Assembly: GCF_016424485.1 (NCBI RefSeq)
Contig: NZ_JAELUP010000008.1
Span: 1-64,000, forward strand
DNA length: 64,000 nucleotides
From: Paenibacillus roseus
GTDB taxonomy: Bacteria; Bacillota; Bacilli; Paenibacillales; Paenibacillaceae
Direction of reading: 5' to 3'
The notes beneath the pieces are model-generated. The model did not search any database. It worked only from the letters and a program-made list of their open reading frames with translations, and was not told the DNA's origin. Positions 25,570 through 34,422 of this stretch are shown here, one piece after another (position 1 is the stretch's first letter; every line of letters starts with the position of its first letter). The position numbers and the translations under genes are program-made.

Positions 25570-26406
25570 ATGAGCACATTAAAAATCGCCCTGGACGCCG
25601 GCCACGGCCCGGCCACACCCGGCAAGCGCACGCCTGACGGCAGTATGCGCGAGTTCCAGTTCAACAGTGTGGTCGCCAAATACGCAGCTGAACTGCTTGC
25701 CCGCTGCCCAGGCGTGCAGACACTCTTCACTCATGCGGGCGATGGCAGCCGGGATGTGCCCCTCAAGGAGCGTACAGACCGTGCCAATAGCTGGGGCGCA
25801 GACTTGCTGGTATCCATTCATGCGAATGCCAGCGGCGATGGCTGGAGCAACGCGGAGGGGATCGAGACGTTTACGTACTCGGTTCCTTCTGCTGCTTCTA
25901 CGAAGCTCGCCCAGGCGATTCAGTCCGCCTTGATTGCCGCTACCGGTCTGCGCGACCGCGGAGTCAAGACAGCCAATTTCCATATGCTTCGGGAAAGCAA
26001 AATGCCTTCTGTACTGGTCGAATGCGGCTTTATGACAAATCAGAAAGAAGCGGAGTTGCTAAAATCTGATGCATACCGCCGAAAATGCGCGGCGGCTATT
26101 GTTTCAGGGATTTCCGAAGTGTACGGATTTTCAATGCCTTCTCAAACCGAATCCGATACTCCAGATCAAAACGCACCGCAGATTCCACAAAATCCTTCGG
26201 AAAATAGCAACAATTCGTCTAAAAAGACAGAATATTCAGATGTAAAAGCGAACAGTTGGTATGAGGATGCCATTCACAAGGTGTCTTCTCCAGATATCGC
26301 TCTGATGACCGGCTACCCGGATGGGACGTTCAAGCCCGATCAGCCTGTTGGCAGGGGCGAACTCGCAGTGATCTTGACCCGATTATTGAACCGAAGGGGG
26401 GATTAA
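25570..26406 (+). CDS. N-acetylmuramoyl-L-alanine amidase (endolysin) with SLH domain
   Basis: A 278-aa lytic enzyme. Residues ~1-180 are an Amidase_3 domain: LKIALDAGHGPATPG with the zinc His, an Asn/Glu-rich core, LLVSIHANASGDGW, and SVLVECGFMTNQKEA with the catalytic Glu. A Ser/Asn/Gln-rich linker follows, then one SLH domain (YSDVKANSWYEDAIHKVS ... ALMTGYPDGTFKPDQPVGRG). No signal peptide, consistent with release through the holin encoded next. GAGAGGATC precedes ATG 25570. The SLH module suggests binding to secondary cell-wall polymer of the host group. Confidence 0.92.
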   Translation: MSTLKIALDAGHGPATPGKRTPDGSMREFQFNSVVAKYAAELLARCPGVQTLFTHAGDGSRDVPLKERTDRANSWGADLLVSIHANASGDGWSNAEGIETFTYSVPSAASTKLAQAIQSALIAATGLRDRGVKTANFHMLRESKMPSVLVECGFMTNQKEAELLKSDAYRRKCAAAIVSGISEVYGFSMPSQTESDTPDQNAPQIPQNPSENSNNSSKKTEYSDVKANSWYEDAIHKVSSPDIALMTGYPDGTFKPDQPVGRGELAVILTRLLNRRGD

Positions 26407-26407
26407 A

Positions 26408-26761
26408 ATGAATGCGATTTTTCAACCTTTTTTGCAAACGCTCGTGCTGACGCTTCTGTCGTTATTCGCGACGGTTGCAACAGCAGTTATGCTGGAAGCA
26501 CGCAAGAGGGTGCTGATCTGGCTGGACAGCCGTACGACAAGTGAACAAAGACAGCTTCTTCACACGCTTGCTGGAGAAGCTTTTTCATTCGCCGAGACGG
26601 TCTTCAATGAAGTAGATGGCCCGAAAAAGCTGGATGCGGCCTATGGGTATCTCAGCACCCGTTTGAAGGAGCGAGGGATTGAACTAAGCCAGCCGGAGAT
26701 TCGCTCCGCGATTGAGAAAGCAGTGCTGGAATACAATGCACTGAAAGCTCCTTTGCTTTGA
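26408..26761 (+). CDS. Phage holin, LL-H type
   Basis: A 117-aa protein with one N-terminal membrane segment (TLVLTLLSLFATVATAVMLE) and a charged helical C-terminal part (FSFAETVFNEVDGPKKLDAAYGYLSTRL), the form of LLH-family holins. It starts 1 nt after the amidase stop. With the amidase it forms the lysis cassette that would release tail particles. Confidence 0.85.
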   Translation: MNAIFQPFLQTLVLTLLSLFATVATAVMLEARKRVLIWLDSRTTSEQRQLLHTLAGEAFSFAETVFNEVDGPKKLDAAYGYLSTRLKERGIELSQPEIRSAIEKAVLEYNALKAPLL

Positions 26762-26775
26762 GTAAAGGAGCTTTC
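26743..26775 (+). terminator. Hairpin at the end of the tail locus
   Basis: GAAAGCTCCTTT (26743-26754) and AAAGGAGCTTTC (26764-26775) form a 12-bp stem around the holin stop codon. No T-run follows, so termination is not certain. Confidence 0.6.
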
Positions 26776-26880
26776 AACCGGTTATCTGATTAATTTCCAG
26801 ATCTCTTGAGTCACCTGGCACCCATACTTGCGGTAGAGCGTGCTTCAGCTACGTTGCAAACCGTAATTCATATAAATGAA

Positions 26881-26910
26881 GACTCCCGATTTATATTGCA
26901 ACCGGGAGTC
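26881..26910. terminator. Possible terminator hairpin between holin and the convergent gene
   Basis: GACTCCCG (26881-26888) pairs with CGGGAGTC (26903-26910). Only short T tracts flank it. It may end the minus-strand gene at 26996. Confidence 0.45.
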
Positions 26911-26995
26911 TCTCACCTTTACTATTAACGACTTTTATATGAATACGCGATAATTTCGAACCGCTTAACAACGCATCCCTTTACTATCCTGCTTA

Positions 26996-27592
26996 TTAAG
27001 CCTCAACAATAAATTTCTTATTTATATCATCCGCAGTCAGCTTTCCGTTCACAAAATCCTGGTAATCTTTAGCCGGAATGCTTACGTAAAGCACGTAACT
27101 TTCGTCTTTGTCCTCATCGTATACATCATAGGAGATGGTCAGCATGTCAGTACCGTACGTCAGCAATTGCCGATATACGCGGTCCAATTGCTCGTTAGTA
27201 ACATTCTTCTCGTCCTCCACATAGGTAGAGGCATAGGATTTGCTGTCCTGCTCAAACAGGGTAACCCCGTTTCCGCCCAGCTTGGTGACTTCCTTTATCG
27301 TCTTCAAGCTTGAACCGGACTGGCTGCCGCCTGACTTGCTCTTTTTCACATCAACAGTCTGCTTTTTGGCATCATAGGAGTAAGTGACTCCAGCTTGACT
27401 AAGCAGGTAAATCGGAACCATCGTACGTCCATTCAAGATAACAGCAGGTACATCCGCAACCTTTACATCTGCCCCATCCACCGTTAGCTTGATGATATCG
27501 TTGCCTTTATAGGTCCCCCACATGCCTGCCGCGTGTACAACACCAGCAAAGCAGAAGGAAGCCATCAGGCTGATTGCAATTTTCTTTTTCAT
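26996..27592 (-). CDS. Secreted protein with copper amine oxidase N-terminal-like (stalk) domain
   Basis: A 198-aa exported protein. Signal peptide MKKKIAISLMASFCFAGVVH with cleavage near HAA. Residues ~35-80 (LTVDGADVKVADVPAVILNG, RTMVPIYLLSQAGVTYSYDA) form the short domain often found on Paenibacillus surface proteins. A Gly/Ser linker leads to an unrecognised acidic C-terminal domain. ATG 27592 with GGAG 10 nt upstream is preferred over GTG 27601, which touches the Shine-Dalgarno site. Confidence 0.78.
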   Translation of the reverse strand: MKKKIAISLMASFCFAGVVHAAGMWGTYKGNDIIKLTVDGADVKVADVPAVILNGRTMVPIYLLSQAGVTYSYDAKKQTVDVKKSKSGGSQSGSSLKTIKEVTKLGGNGVTLFEQDSKSYASTYVEDEKNVTNEQLDRVYRQLLTYGTDMLTISYDVYDEDKDESYVLYVSIPAKDYQDFVNGKLTADDINKKFIVEA

Positions 27593-28137
27593 CGTGTTCA
27601 CGCTCCTTAGTTTTATTCCCCATCGGCTGAGGTATTGGTCTGTTGGTCTGTTGAGTCCCCGTCCAAATACTATTATATTCTAAACCTAGTGTCATCCTAC
27701 CTAAGACCTATACAACATCCCTCAAAGAGCTTTCTTCTACAATAGCTATCAGCCTACTCTGTCTTTCAGGTGAGAGATGATATCCACGAAATCGCCCACT
27801 TTTTAATTCTGAGAATTTCCAAATTTTTCGGCCATCAAGCCTTTTCCTTGTTTCAAGCGAAACAGCCGCAAAGTCCCCTGGTTTTCAAGCCCTTGACCCT
27901 CCCTGGTTTATCCATTCCAAAAGTTAGGAAACTCTCATTTCATCTTCCTTTTAGTTTATTTTAAGCTTCCATTCAGAATTGCGCTTTAAATTTAGGTACC
28001 AACGAAAGGGGGCGCGGGTATGGCAAAGTAAACGCCATGCTTCAAGCAAGTGGATGCACAGGAGGTCGTTTAGAAAAAGTTGCAAGGCTGCACAGGCTGA
28101 CAAAAAATACTGAAACCAAAATTGGAGGTAATGACAA
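27593..28137. other. Intergenic region without a supported gene
   Basis: Only short frames without ribosome sites are present. The minus-strand side near 27660-27690 (ATTATATTC/AATATAATAG) is AT-rich and may hold the promoter of the 27592 gene. TTGGAGGTAATG before 28138 is the lipoprotein ribosome site. Confidence 0.4.
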
Positions 28138-28494
28138 ATGAAATTTAACAAGACACATATTCTGATTTCGCTTTCCATGGCACTGTTATTAGTGGGTGCG
28201 GGTTGTTCTTCCACTACAGATCCGATCAACGGCCCAGTGAATGGCACTCCGGAAAATACGGTACCGGGAGGCGTAGATCCAGACGGAACAACACCGGATA
28301 CAGAAGAGCCAGGCATTCCGGATATGACGACGCCAGATAATACGACGCCTGACAATTCAGCACCGGACCCGACGATCCCGGATACAACACCTGACACACC
28401 AGATGACGATATTTCGGGAACAGACGAACCGGACAGCACGTTGCCGGAAGATGACCCGGCAGCTTCGGAAGACAATGCGGCAGGCGGCAACTGA
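28138..28494 (+). CDS. Lipoprotein with Pro/Thr/Asp-rich repeats
   Basis: A 118-aa lipoprotein: signal ILISLSMALLLVGAGC with lipobox VGAGC (lipidated Cys at ~23). The mature part is a low-complexity, acidic chain of short units such as TTPDNTTPDNSAPDPTIPDT, without any folded domain. Such chains extend a protein from the membrane into the wall. GGAGG lies before ATG 28138. Function unknown. The long minus-strand frame across it is a shadow of the repeat. Confidence 0.78.
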   Translation: MKFNKTHILISLSMALLLVGAGCSSTTDPINGPVNGTPENTVPGGVDPDGTTPDTEEPGIPDMTTPDNTTPDNSAPDPTIPDTTPDTPDDDISGTDEPDSTLPEDDPAASEDNAAGGN

Positions 28495-28609
28495 CGATTC
28501 ATTGTAAATTCCGCATACGGCCTCTGTTGATTCCTCAGATGGATATCCCAACGCTACCTTCGGCAGCAAGCATCGCGATTCAATAATAGAGATTAAACTG
28601 ATATAACGA

Positions 28610-28636
28610 GGACCTGCCAAGAGCAGGTCCTTTTTT
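28610..28636 (+). terminator. Terminator after the lipoprotein region
   Basis: GGACCTGC (28610-28617) / GCAGGTCC (28623-28630) followed by TTTTTT. Confidence 0.85.
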
Positions 28637-28690
28637 CATAATATAAGCATTTATAAAGTCCCTTCTATAAATGAGCTTATATTTCACCAC

Positions 28691-28790
28691 GAAACGAAGT
28701 TTTGCCCGTCAAAGGACGGCAAAGCCGTTACGCTTGACTTTTCCGCTCTCACTCCTGCCAGCCAAGGACGACAATTCTGTTAAGCTTGAC
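28691..28790. repeat. Dispersed intergenic hairpin repeat, one full and one degraded copy
   Basis: 28691-28738 is a full copy of a ~48-bp element with the core CCGTCAAAGGACGGCAAAGC and the ending CGTTACGCTTGAC. 28755-28790 is a second, more diverged copy (core CAGCCAAGGACGACA, ending TAAGCTTGAC). The core folds as a small hairpin. Related copies are at 33164, 42684, 50321, 58037 and 59151. No gene lies in 28495-28970. Confidence 0.65.
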
Positions 28791-28970
28791 CGCTTGCAAG
28801 TTCATAAGAAAAACTAATAAAACCGAAACGCATATCTGCTGCCTGCGTACTACATTAATAGCTGACAAGCATCCCAGTTGCCGCATGTACCCATTTGGAA
28901 AATATCCTTGTGGCGTTCATGCATTTTCTTATACATAGCAAACAGAGCCTATCTGAAGGAGTGGGAGAAA

Positions 28971-30023
28971 GTGAAGAGAAAGAGGATGTATGCCATGCTT
29001 GTGGCAGCGGCCTTAGCCGGGACAGCCGTATTGTCAGGCTGTACTCCGGAGGCTGAACTCTCAACAGAGCAGCAGCAGGAGGAACGGCAGACGCCGGTTC
29101 AGGTGGAGAAGGTGAAGCAAGGCTCATTGACTCTGCAAAGCGAAATTCTCGGAACGGCTGCTCCAAGCACTGCCGTCGATGTATTTCCCAAGATGACGGG
29201 TGAGCTGGTTCAACTCGATGTGAAAAAAGGGGACAAGGTTAAGAAGGGCCAGCGTCTGGGCAGAGTCAAAGGCGATGAGCTGCAATCCCAAGTAGAGCTT
29301 GATGAATATGCGCTGGAAATTGCCCAAAATCAATATAAAGCGATTGCGCGTTCCGAGCATACGACCGATATCGAGCGGGATCAGGCCAAAATTGCCATTG
29401 AGCAGGCCAAGCTGCGTTTGAGACAATCCCGCAGCCAACTGGATAACACCTCAATTACGACCCCCTTTGCAGGGGAAATTGTCAATGTGAACGGTGAAGC
29501 GGGCGGATTCGTTACGACAGGTTCACCGTTATTTTCCATCATCTCGATCGATCCGATCAAGATTATGTCTCAAATCAGTGCAAGCCAGATGCTTGTGCTG
29601 CAGACAAAAAATGAGGTTGAGGTTGAGATTCCCGACTTGAACAAGACCTATACAGCGAAGGTTAGCTACTTGTCCCCGCTGACAAATGATAGCGGCTTTT
29701 ACACGCTGGAGGCCAAGCTTGCCAACCCTGAAGAGAAGATCAAGCCCGGGATGGTTGCCAAGCTCGTCGTCAATCAGGAGCGCCAGAAGGATGCATTGCT
29801 GGTACCGACCGAGTCGATCATCGAAAAGAACGGCCAGCCCTATGTGTATATTGTGAAGGACGGCAGAGCCGCGATGAAAGAAATTGAGGTGCTGGAATCG
29901 CAGTCTGACCTCTCCGCTATCGCCGGGGAACTCAAGGCTGGTGACGAGGTTGTGACCAAAGGGCAGATGACGCTGGCTGACGGACATAAGGTCAAACGGA
30001 TTGAGGGGGCGCAAAAACCTTGA
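28971..30023 (+). CDS. RND efflux membrane fusion lipoprotein
   Basis: A 350-aa periplasmic-adaptor-type (membrane fusion) protein. N-terminal lipobox LSGC (Cys ~22) anchors it to the membrane. Then come a biotinyl-lipoyl-like half (MTGELVQLDVKKGDKVKKGQ), an alpha-helical hairpin (~110-150), the second lipoyl half (ITTPFAGEIVNVNGEAGGFV), and beta-barrel/membrane-proximal domains (KPGMVAKLVV, LLVPTESIIEKNGQPYVYIV). GTG 28971 with AAGGAG 9 nt upstream is chosen over the frame start at 28878. Overlaps the pump gene by 4 nt. Confidence 0.9.
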   Translation: MKRKRMYAMLVAAALAGTAVLSGCTPEAELSTEQQQEERQTPVQVEKVKQGSLTLQSEILGTAAPSTAVDVFPKMTGELVQLDVKKGDKVKKGQRLGRVKGDELQSQVELDEYALEIAQNQYKAIARSEHTTDIERDQAKIAIEQAKLRLRQSRSQLDNTSITTPFAGEIVNVNGEAGGFVTTGSPLFSIISIDPIKIMSQISASQMLVLQTKNEVEVEIPDLNKTYTAKVSYLSPLTNDSGFYTLEAKLANPEEKIKPGMVAKLVVNQERQKDALLVPTESIIEKNGQPYVYIVKDGRAAMKEIEVLESQSDLSAIAGELKAGDEVVTKGQMTLADGHKVKRIEGAQKP

Positions 30024-33000
30024 AAATAGTGGATATATCGGTCCGGCGTCCAATTGGGGTTTCCATGCTTGTTCTTGCGGTGATCGCCCTCGGTTTCGTG
30101 AGTCTGAGAAATCTGGCGGTGGACCTGTTCCCCAAGATTGATGTTCCGGTCGCGGTTGTCGCCACTTCTTACCAGGGAGCGGCGCCGGAAGAAATCGAGA
30201 AGCTCATTACCCGCCCGCTGGAAGCTGCACTCAGCTCGATTCAGGGGATGGACACCATATCGTCCCAGTCCCAGTCGAATTCTTCATTGGTCATGATGCA
30301 GTTCAAGTCCGGGACAAATCTGGACAATACCTTGCTCGATATTCGCGAAAAGGTGGATCAGGTCAAAAGCTTCCTTCCTAAGGAGGCGAACTCGCCGTCC
30401 GTCCTGCGGTTTGACCCCCAGCAGATGCCAATTATGACCCTCGGGCTGTCCGGCGGCGACCTGGCTCAATTGCAAGGACTGGCTGAAAATCAGCTCATTC
30501 CCTATCTGGAGAGACAGAAGGGAGTCGCTTCGGTATCCGCCGAAGGCGGCAGAACCCGAGAGATACTGATCGAGCTTGATCGCTCAAGTCTTGCGCGTTA
30601 TGGCGTATCTCCGCGGCAAATTGTGCAGGCGCTTGGCGCGGAGAACCAATCCGCCTCTGCCGGCAGTGTCGTCAAGGGCCAGCAGGAGATGCAGATTCGC
30701 GTCAAGGGAGAGTATGAATCGATTCATGACATTCAGAACACTCTCATTTTGCTTCAGAGCGGTCAACAGATTAAGCTCAGCGAGCTGGCGGAAATCAAGG
30801 ATACCTATAAGAAGCAAAACTCGCTGACGATCGTCAACGGCGAACCGGCGCTTGTGTTGTCCATTCAGAAGCAATCCGATGCCAATACGGTCAGTGTGGC
30901 CGATGAGATTGATAAGGCGGCAGCCTCCCTGAAGCAGCAGCTCCCGGAGAATGTAGAACTGTCTACCCTGATGGATTCCTCTATATATATCCGCCAATCC
31001 ATTGATGGCGTAATCAATAACATGCTGACAGGGGGCATTCTGTCTGTATTGATTCTGCTTGTGTTCTTGCGCAGCTTCCGCTCTACGCTAGTTATCGGGA
31101 TCGCGATTCCGATTGCGGTCATCTCGACGTTTACCCTGATGTATTTTACCGGACAGACGCTGAATATTATTTCAATGGGCGGTCTCGCGCTCGGAATCGG
31201 AATGATGCTCGACTGCTCCATTGTCATTTTGGAAAATATCGTCGTACACCGAAAGCGCGGCGCGTCCATTATAGAAGCAGCTACGAAGGGCGCCTCGGAG
31301 CTTGGTTCAGCGGTTGTAGCGGCGACGGTCACCAGTCTGGTTGTGTTTTTGCCGATTGTATTTGTACAAGGCATTGCCGCAGATATCTTCAAGCCGATGG
31401 CCTTGACCGTTGCATTCTCTCTGATAGCCTCGCTCGTCGTTGCGATAACGCTTGTACCGATGCTATCCACCAAGCTGATGACAGCTCCGGTGAAAGAGCG
31501 AAAGCCGAGCCTCTTCGAACGTGGGCTTGATATGCTCATCCGGTTTTATAAAAACAGGCTTATATGGTCGCTCAAGCATAGAAAGACAACCGTGGCGCTC
31601 GTAGCATTCCTCATGGCAGGCAGCCTTGGGCTTATACCGTTCATTGGGATGGAGATGATGCCTGCTGAAGACCAAGGACAGTTCACCATTAATGTTACAA
31701 CTCCGACAGGTTCGCGACTGGAGGAGACGAAGAATGTAACTGATCAGATTGAGGAGTTGCTGGCTCCGCACAAGCCGGTCATTAAAACTGCGTATCTTTC
31801 CATCGGGGGCGGAGACTTTATGGGGGGAGGCGGCAGCGCCAACAAGGCAACCTTCAATATTGAATTGATCGGCTCAAGCGACAGGGAGATGTCGACCCGG
31901 GATATGGTGAGCAGTCTCAGCAAGCAGACCGGACAAATACCGGGGGCGGAAATCTCCGTATCAGCATTGGAGACCGGGTTCAGCGCGGGCAGCCCGATCC
32001 AGATTCAGGTTAACGGGCAGGATCAGGCAGTGCTGAAGGAAATCTCCGAACAGATTGTCTGGCTCATCTCCGATATTAACGGCGTTCACGATGCCAAGTC
32101 CTCTGCGCAGGAAGGCAATGAAGAACTGAATATTATTGTGGACCGCTCTATGGCCGCGCAATACGGACTGAGCTACCAGCAGGTCACGAGCGAGATTCAA
32201 CTGGCAATGAACGGGCAACTGGCCACGCAGCTTCGTGAGGATGGCGATGAGTTCGATGTGAGAGTCGTTCTTCCTGAAGATGAACGTGCCGACTTGGCTG
32301 CTCTTGGCCAGCTGCGGCTGCAGACGCCGGGCGGGCAATACATTCCGCTGTCAGCTGTGGCAGAATTTCAGCAGTTTCAGGGGCCGGTTCTTATCCAGCG
32401 GGAGAATCAGCAACGGCAAATGAATGTGACTAGCGATATCATCGGAAGAGACCTGGGAAGCGTTGCTTCGGATGTTCAGCTCGCGCTGCAAGGGATGAAC
32501 TTTCCGGATGGCTACAGCTATTCCATGGGCGGAGATGCCGAGGAGATGATCAAATCCTTCATCGATTTGGCGATTGCCCTGGTGTTCTCGATCTTTCTCG
32601 TCTACGTTGTGATGGCGGTTCAATTTGAATCGCTGCTGAATCCTTTTATTATCATGTTCTCCGTTCCAACCTCGCTCGTAGGCGTTATGCTGGGTCTGTT
32701 TATTACGGGTACGACTCTTAGTCTGCCTGCCTTGATCGGGTTGATTTTGCTTGTTGGCGTTGTGGTCAACAACGGGATTGTTCTTGTCGACTACATCAAT
32801 ATATTGCGGAGAAAAGGAATGGAGCGCGATGATGCGCTTATGGAAGGAGCGCCGAGCCGGGTGCGGCCGATTCTGATGATGACCTTAACGACTGTACTCG
32901 GCATGACGCCGCTGGCGCTTGGATTGGGAGAAGGCTCAGGCATGCAGGCGCCGCTGGCGATCGTCGTCATATTCGGCTTGCTGTGCTCGACCGTGTTTAC

Positions 33001-33115
33001 CCTTATTTTTATACCGGTCGTCTATACGATCATGGATGATTTCAGCAATTGGGTCAGACGCAAGCTGACGCGCAAGCCGAAGCAGAGCAATCATCCGCCA
33101 GCGCTGGAATCCTGA
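30020..33115 (+). CDS. RND superfamily multidrug efflux pump (AcrB/SwrC-like)
   Basis: A 1031-aa proton-driven exporter. Twelve membrane segments with large loops after TM1 and TM7. The start MKIVDISVRRPIGVSMLVLA, the TM4 proton-relay motif GLALGIGMMLDCSIVILENI (with Asp), and the TM10-11 region LLVGVVVNNGIVLVDYINIL are typical of HAE1 pumps. The TTG at 30020 overlaps the TGA of the fusion-protein gene and has GAGGGGGC upstream. The best known relative in Bacilli is SwrC (YerP), which gives surfactin resistance. Substrate here is unknown. Confidence 0.93.
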   Translation: MKIVDISVRRPIGVSMLVLAVIALGFVSLRNLAVDLFPKIDVPVAVVATSYQGAAPEEIEKLITRPLEAALSSIQGMDTISSQSQSNSSLVMMQFKSGTNLDNTLLDIREKVDQVKSFLPKEANSPSVLRFDPQQMPIMTLGLSGGDLAQLQGLAENQLIPYLERQKGVASVSAEGGRTREILIELDRSSLARYGVSPRQIVQALGAENQSASAGSVVKGQQEMQIRVKGEYESIHDIQNTLILLQSGQQIKLSELAEIKDTYKKQNSLTIVNGEPALVLSIQKQSDANTVSVADEIDKAAASLKQQLPENVELSTLMDSSIYIRQSIDGVINNMLTGGILSVLILLVFLRSFRSTLVIGIAIPIAVISTFTLMYFTGQTLNIISMGGLALGIGMMLDCSIVILENIVVHRKRGASIIEAATKGASELGSAVVAATVTSLVVFLPIVFVQGIAADIFKPMALTVAFSLIASLVVAITLVPMLSTKLMTAPVKERKPSLFERGLDMLIRFYKNRLIWSLKHRKTTVALVAFLMAGSLGLIPFIGMEMMPAEDQGQFTINVTTPTGSRLEETKNVTDQIEELLAPHKPVIKTAYLSIGGGDFMGGGGSANKATFNIELIGSSDREMSTRDMVSSLSKQTGQIPGAEISVSALETGFSAGSPIQIQVNGQDQAVLKEISEQIVWLISDINGVHDAKSSAQEGNEELNIIVDRSMAAQYGLSYQQVTSEIQLAMNGQLATQLREDGDEFDVRVVLPEDERADLAALGQLRLQTPGGQYIPLSAVAEFQQFQGPVLIQRENQQRQMNVTSDIIGRDLGSVASDVQLALQGMNFPDGYSYSMGGDAEEMIKSFIDLAIALVFSIFLVYVVMAVQFESLLNPFIIMFSVPTSLVGVMLGLFITGTTLSLPALIGLILLVGVVVNNGIVLVDYINILRRKGMERDDALMEGAPSRVRPILMMTLTTVLGMTPLALGLGEGSGMQAPLAIVVIFGLLCSTVFTLIFIPVVYTIMDDFSNWVRRKLTRKPKQSNHPPALES

Positions 33116-33143
33116 TTGGCTTCAAGCATGGCTGCAATAAACA

Positions 33144-33221
33144 AACAGCGGACGATTTCAAGCCTTTGCTTGTCAAAGGAACGGCACAGCCGTTTGCGCT
33201 TGAAGCCGTTCGCTGTTTTTT
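33144..33221 (+). terminator. Efflux operon terminator containing a dispersed repeat in its loop
   Basis: A ~20-bp stem with a few mismatches/wobbles (33144-33163, starting AACAGCGGAC, and 33198-33217, ending GTTCGCTGTT) is followed by TTTTTT. The loop (33164-33205) carries a copy of the dispersed repeat, core TGTCAAAGGAACGGCACAGC. Confidence 0.8.
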
Positions 33222-33281
33222 CACGCTTGTATTTCCCCTGACATAAGATGGATAAAAGCTGAGATTAGAGGAGGGAACTAT

Positions 33282-34061
33282 ATGCCGCGTATCCCGAACT
33301 TTCCGGAAACCTTTCTTGCAGAGCATCGCAATTGGCATCATTCGCATCATAATGTCGATGTTGAAAATCCGCCAGCAGGGTACGGAGAGGCATTTCTCCG
33401 GTTTCACCGGCAATTTCTTCGCAAGGCATTGGCATGGTACGAAAGGCAAGGGTATGATCCGACACTGGTTGAGCCTTGGAGAGCTGTGCCCGAGCCGATC
33501 CGCCGTTCTTCCTGCTACAATATTGCCGCAGAACAGCGTATTGTCAATTCACCGCAATCATTTGCTACTGCCGATGAACTGGGGCGGTACCTGGAATCCA
33601 TGAACTTGCACAACTGCATTCATCAGCAAGCGGCTCTGCTTTACGGCGAGGATGATCTGAACGATTTTGATGTCGCCCCGCGCAGCACCTTGTTCTACCA
33701 AATCCATGGCATGATCGACCGATGGTATGCCAACTGGGAGGCAGTAAATGGAACGCGTGGCGCTCGAGGCGGATTGCCAGGTTCTAGACCGACAGGCCGT
33801 GCTGTGCCAGCGCGCGAAACATCCCGGAATAATAAGAAGAAGGCCGGGGTACAAAGTCTGTCGCCCGTACGTTCCGCTGAACCGGCTGCAGCTCCCCGGA
33901 ACAGCACGTTACCATCCCATCAGCGGATACGGCGTCCAGCCGCCCCTCGAACAAAGCGATCATTTCGTCCAGGCCAGCCTCGAATATCCCCGCCACTTCT
34001 TCTGACTGAAGTTCAAGTGAAGCCAGCGGGACCCGGCTTGCGTAGCCGAAAACGTGGCTGA
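33282..34061 (+). CDS. Tyrosinase-like protein with a suspicious C-terminal run-on
   Basis: The frame is 259 aa. Residues ~1-155 (FLAEHRNWHHSHHNV, AFLRFHRQFLRKALAW, SMNLHNCIHQQAALLYGE, FYQIHGMIDRWYANWEAVNG) are histidine-rich and look like a small type 3 (di-copper) protein. From ~33780 onward the frame is antisense to the NUDIX gene and turns Arg/Pro/Ser-rich, unlike protein-coding sequence. The original stop was probably lost by a deletion, or the protein really ends in this tail. GAGGAGGG precedes ATG 33282. Confidence 0.62.
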   Translation: MPRIPNFPETFLAEHRNWHHSHHNVDVENPPAGYGEAFLRFHRQFLRKALAWYERQGYDPTLVEPWRAVPEPIRRSSCYNIAAEQRIVNSPQSFATADELGRYLESMNLHNCIHQQAALLYGEDDLNDFDVAPRSTLFYQIHGMIDRWYANWEAVNGTRGARGGLPGSRPTGRAVPARETSRNNKKKAGVQSLSPVRSAEPAAAPRNSTLPSHQRIRRPAAPRTKRSFRPGQPRISPPLLLTEVQVKPAGPGLRSRKRG

Positions 34062-34422
34062 GTTCCCGGTCAATGAAGGGGACACCCCGCACATGTCCTT
34101 CCAACTGCTCCCGGTGTTCCCCTAGCTTGAACAACTCGCTGAAGGAGGCGCGAATCCCCAGCTCCTCCTCCAGCTCCCGCACTCCATCCTCAATCGTTTC
34201 TCCCGCACTCAGATGTCCGGCTACCGTAATATCCAAGAGGTCAGGATAGGTGTCCTTGTCCGATTGACGAAGCTGGAACCATACATAACAGCGTCCTTCC
34301 CGCTTTTGCATCACCCAACAGTGAATGGTCTGATGCCATAATCCCCGGCGGTGAACCTCGGAGCGCAAGGCAGTGCCTTGATAGTTCATCTGCTCATCAT
34401 AATAATCGAATATCTCGCTCAT
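33784..34422 (-). CDS. NUDIX hydrolase
   Basis: A 212-aa isopentenyl-diphosphate isomerase-like NUDIX protein. The Nudix box is visible at GHLSAGETIEDGVRELEEEL (GX5EX7REUXEEXGU form, ending GIRA), preceded by LRSEVHRRGLWHQTIHCWVM. Substrate not deducible. The ATG at 34422 overlaps the stop of mscL (TGATG), so it is coupled to mscL. Its 3' 278 nt overlap the convergent tyrosinase-like frame. Confidence 0.87.
   Translation of the reverse strand: MSEIFDYYDEQMNYQGTALRSEVHRRGLWHQTIHCWVMQKREGRCYVWFQLRQSDKDTYPDLLDITVAGHLSAGETIEDGVRELEEELGIRASFSELFKLGEHREQLEGHVRGVPFIDRELSHVFGYASRVPLASLELQSEEVAGIFEAGLDEMIALFEGRLDAVSADGMVTCCSGELQPVQRNVRATDFVPRPSSYYSGMFRALAQHGLSV

Noticed and set aside
7383..26761. Complete temperate prophage
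   Set aside because: No integrase, replication, terminase, portal or capsid genes and no flanking attachment repeats seen; the remaining genes are regulation, tail and lysis only.
27951..28502. 183-aa minus-strand frame rich in Ser/Gly/Val
   Set aside because: It is the antisense of the low-complexity lipoprotein gene; the repeat on one strand makes a repeat on the other. It has no ribosome site.
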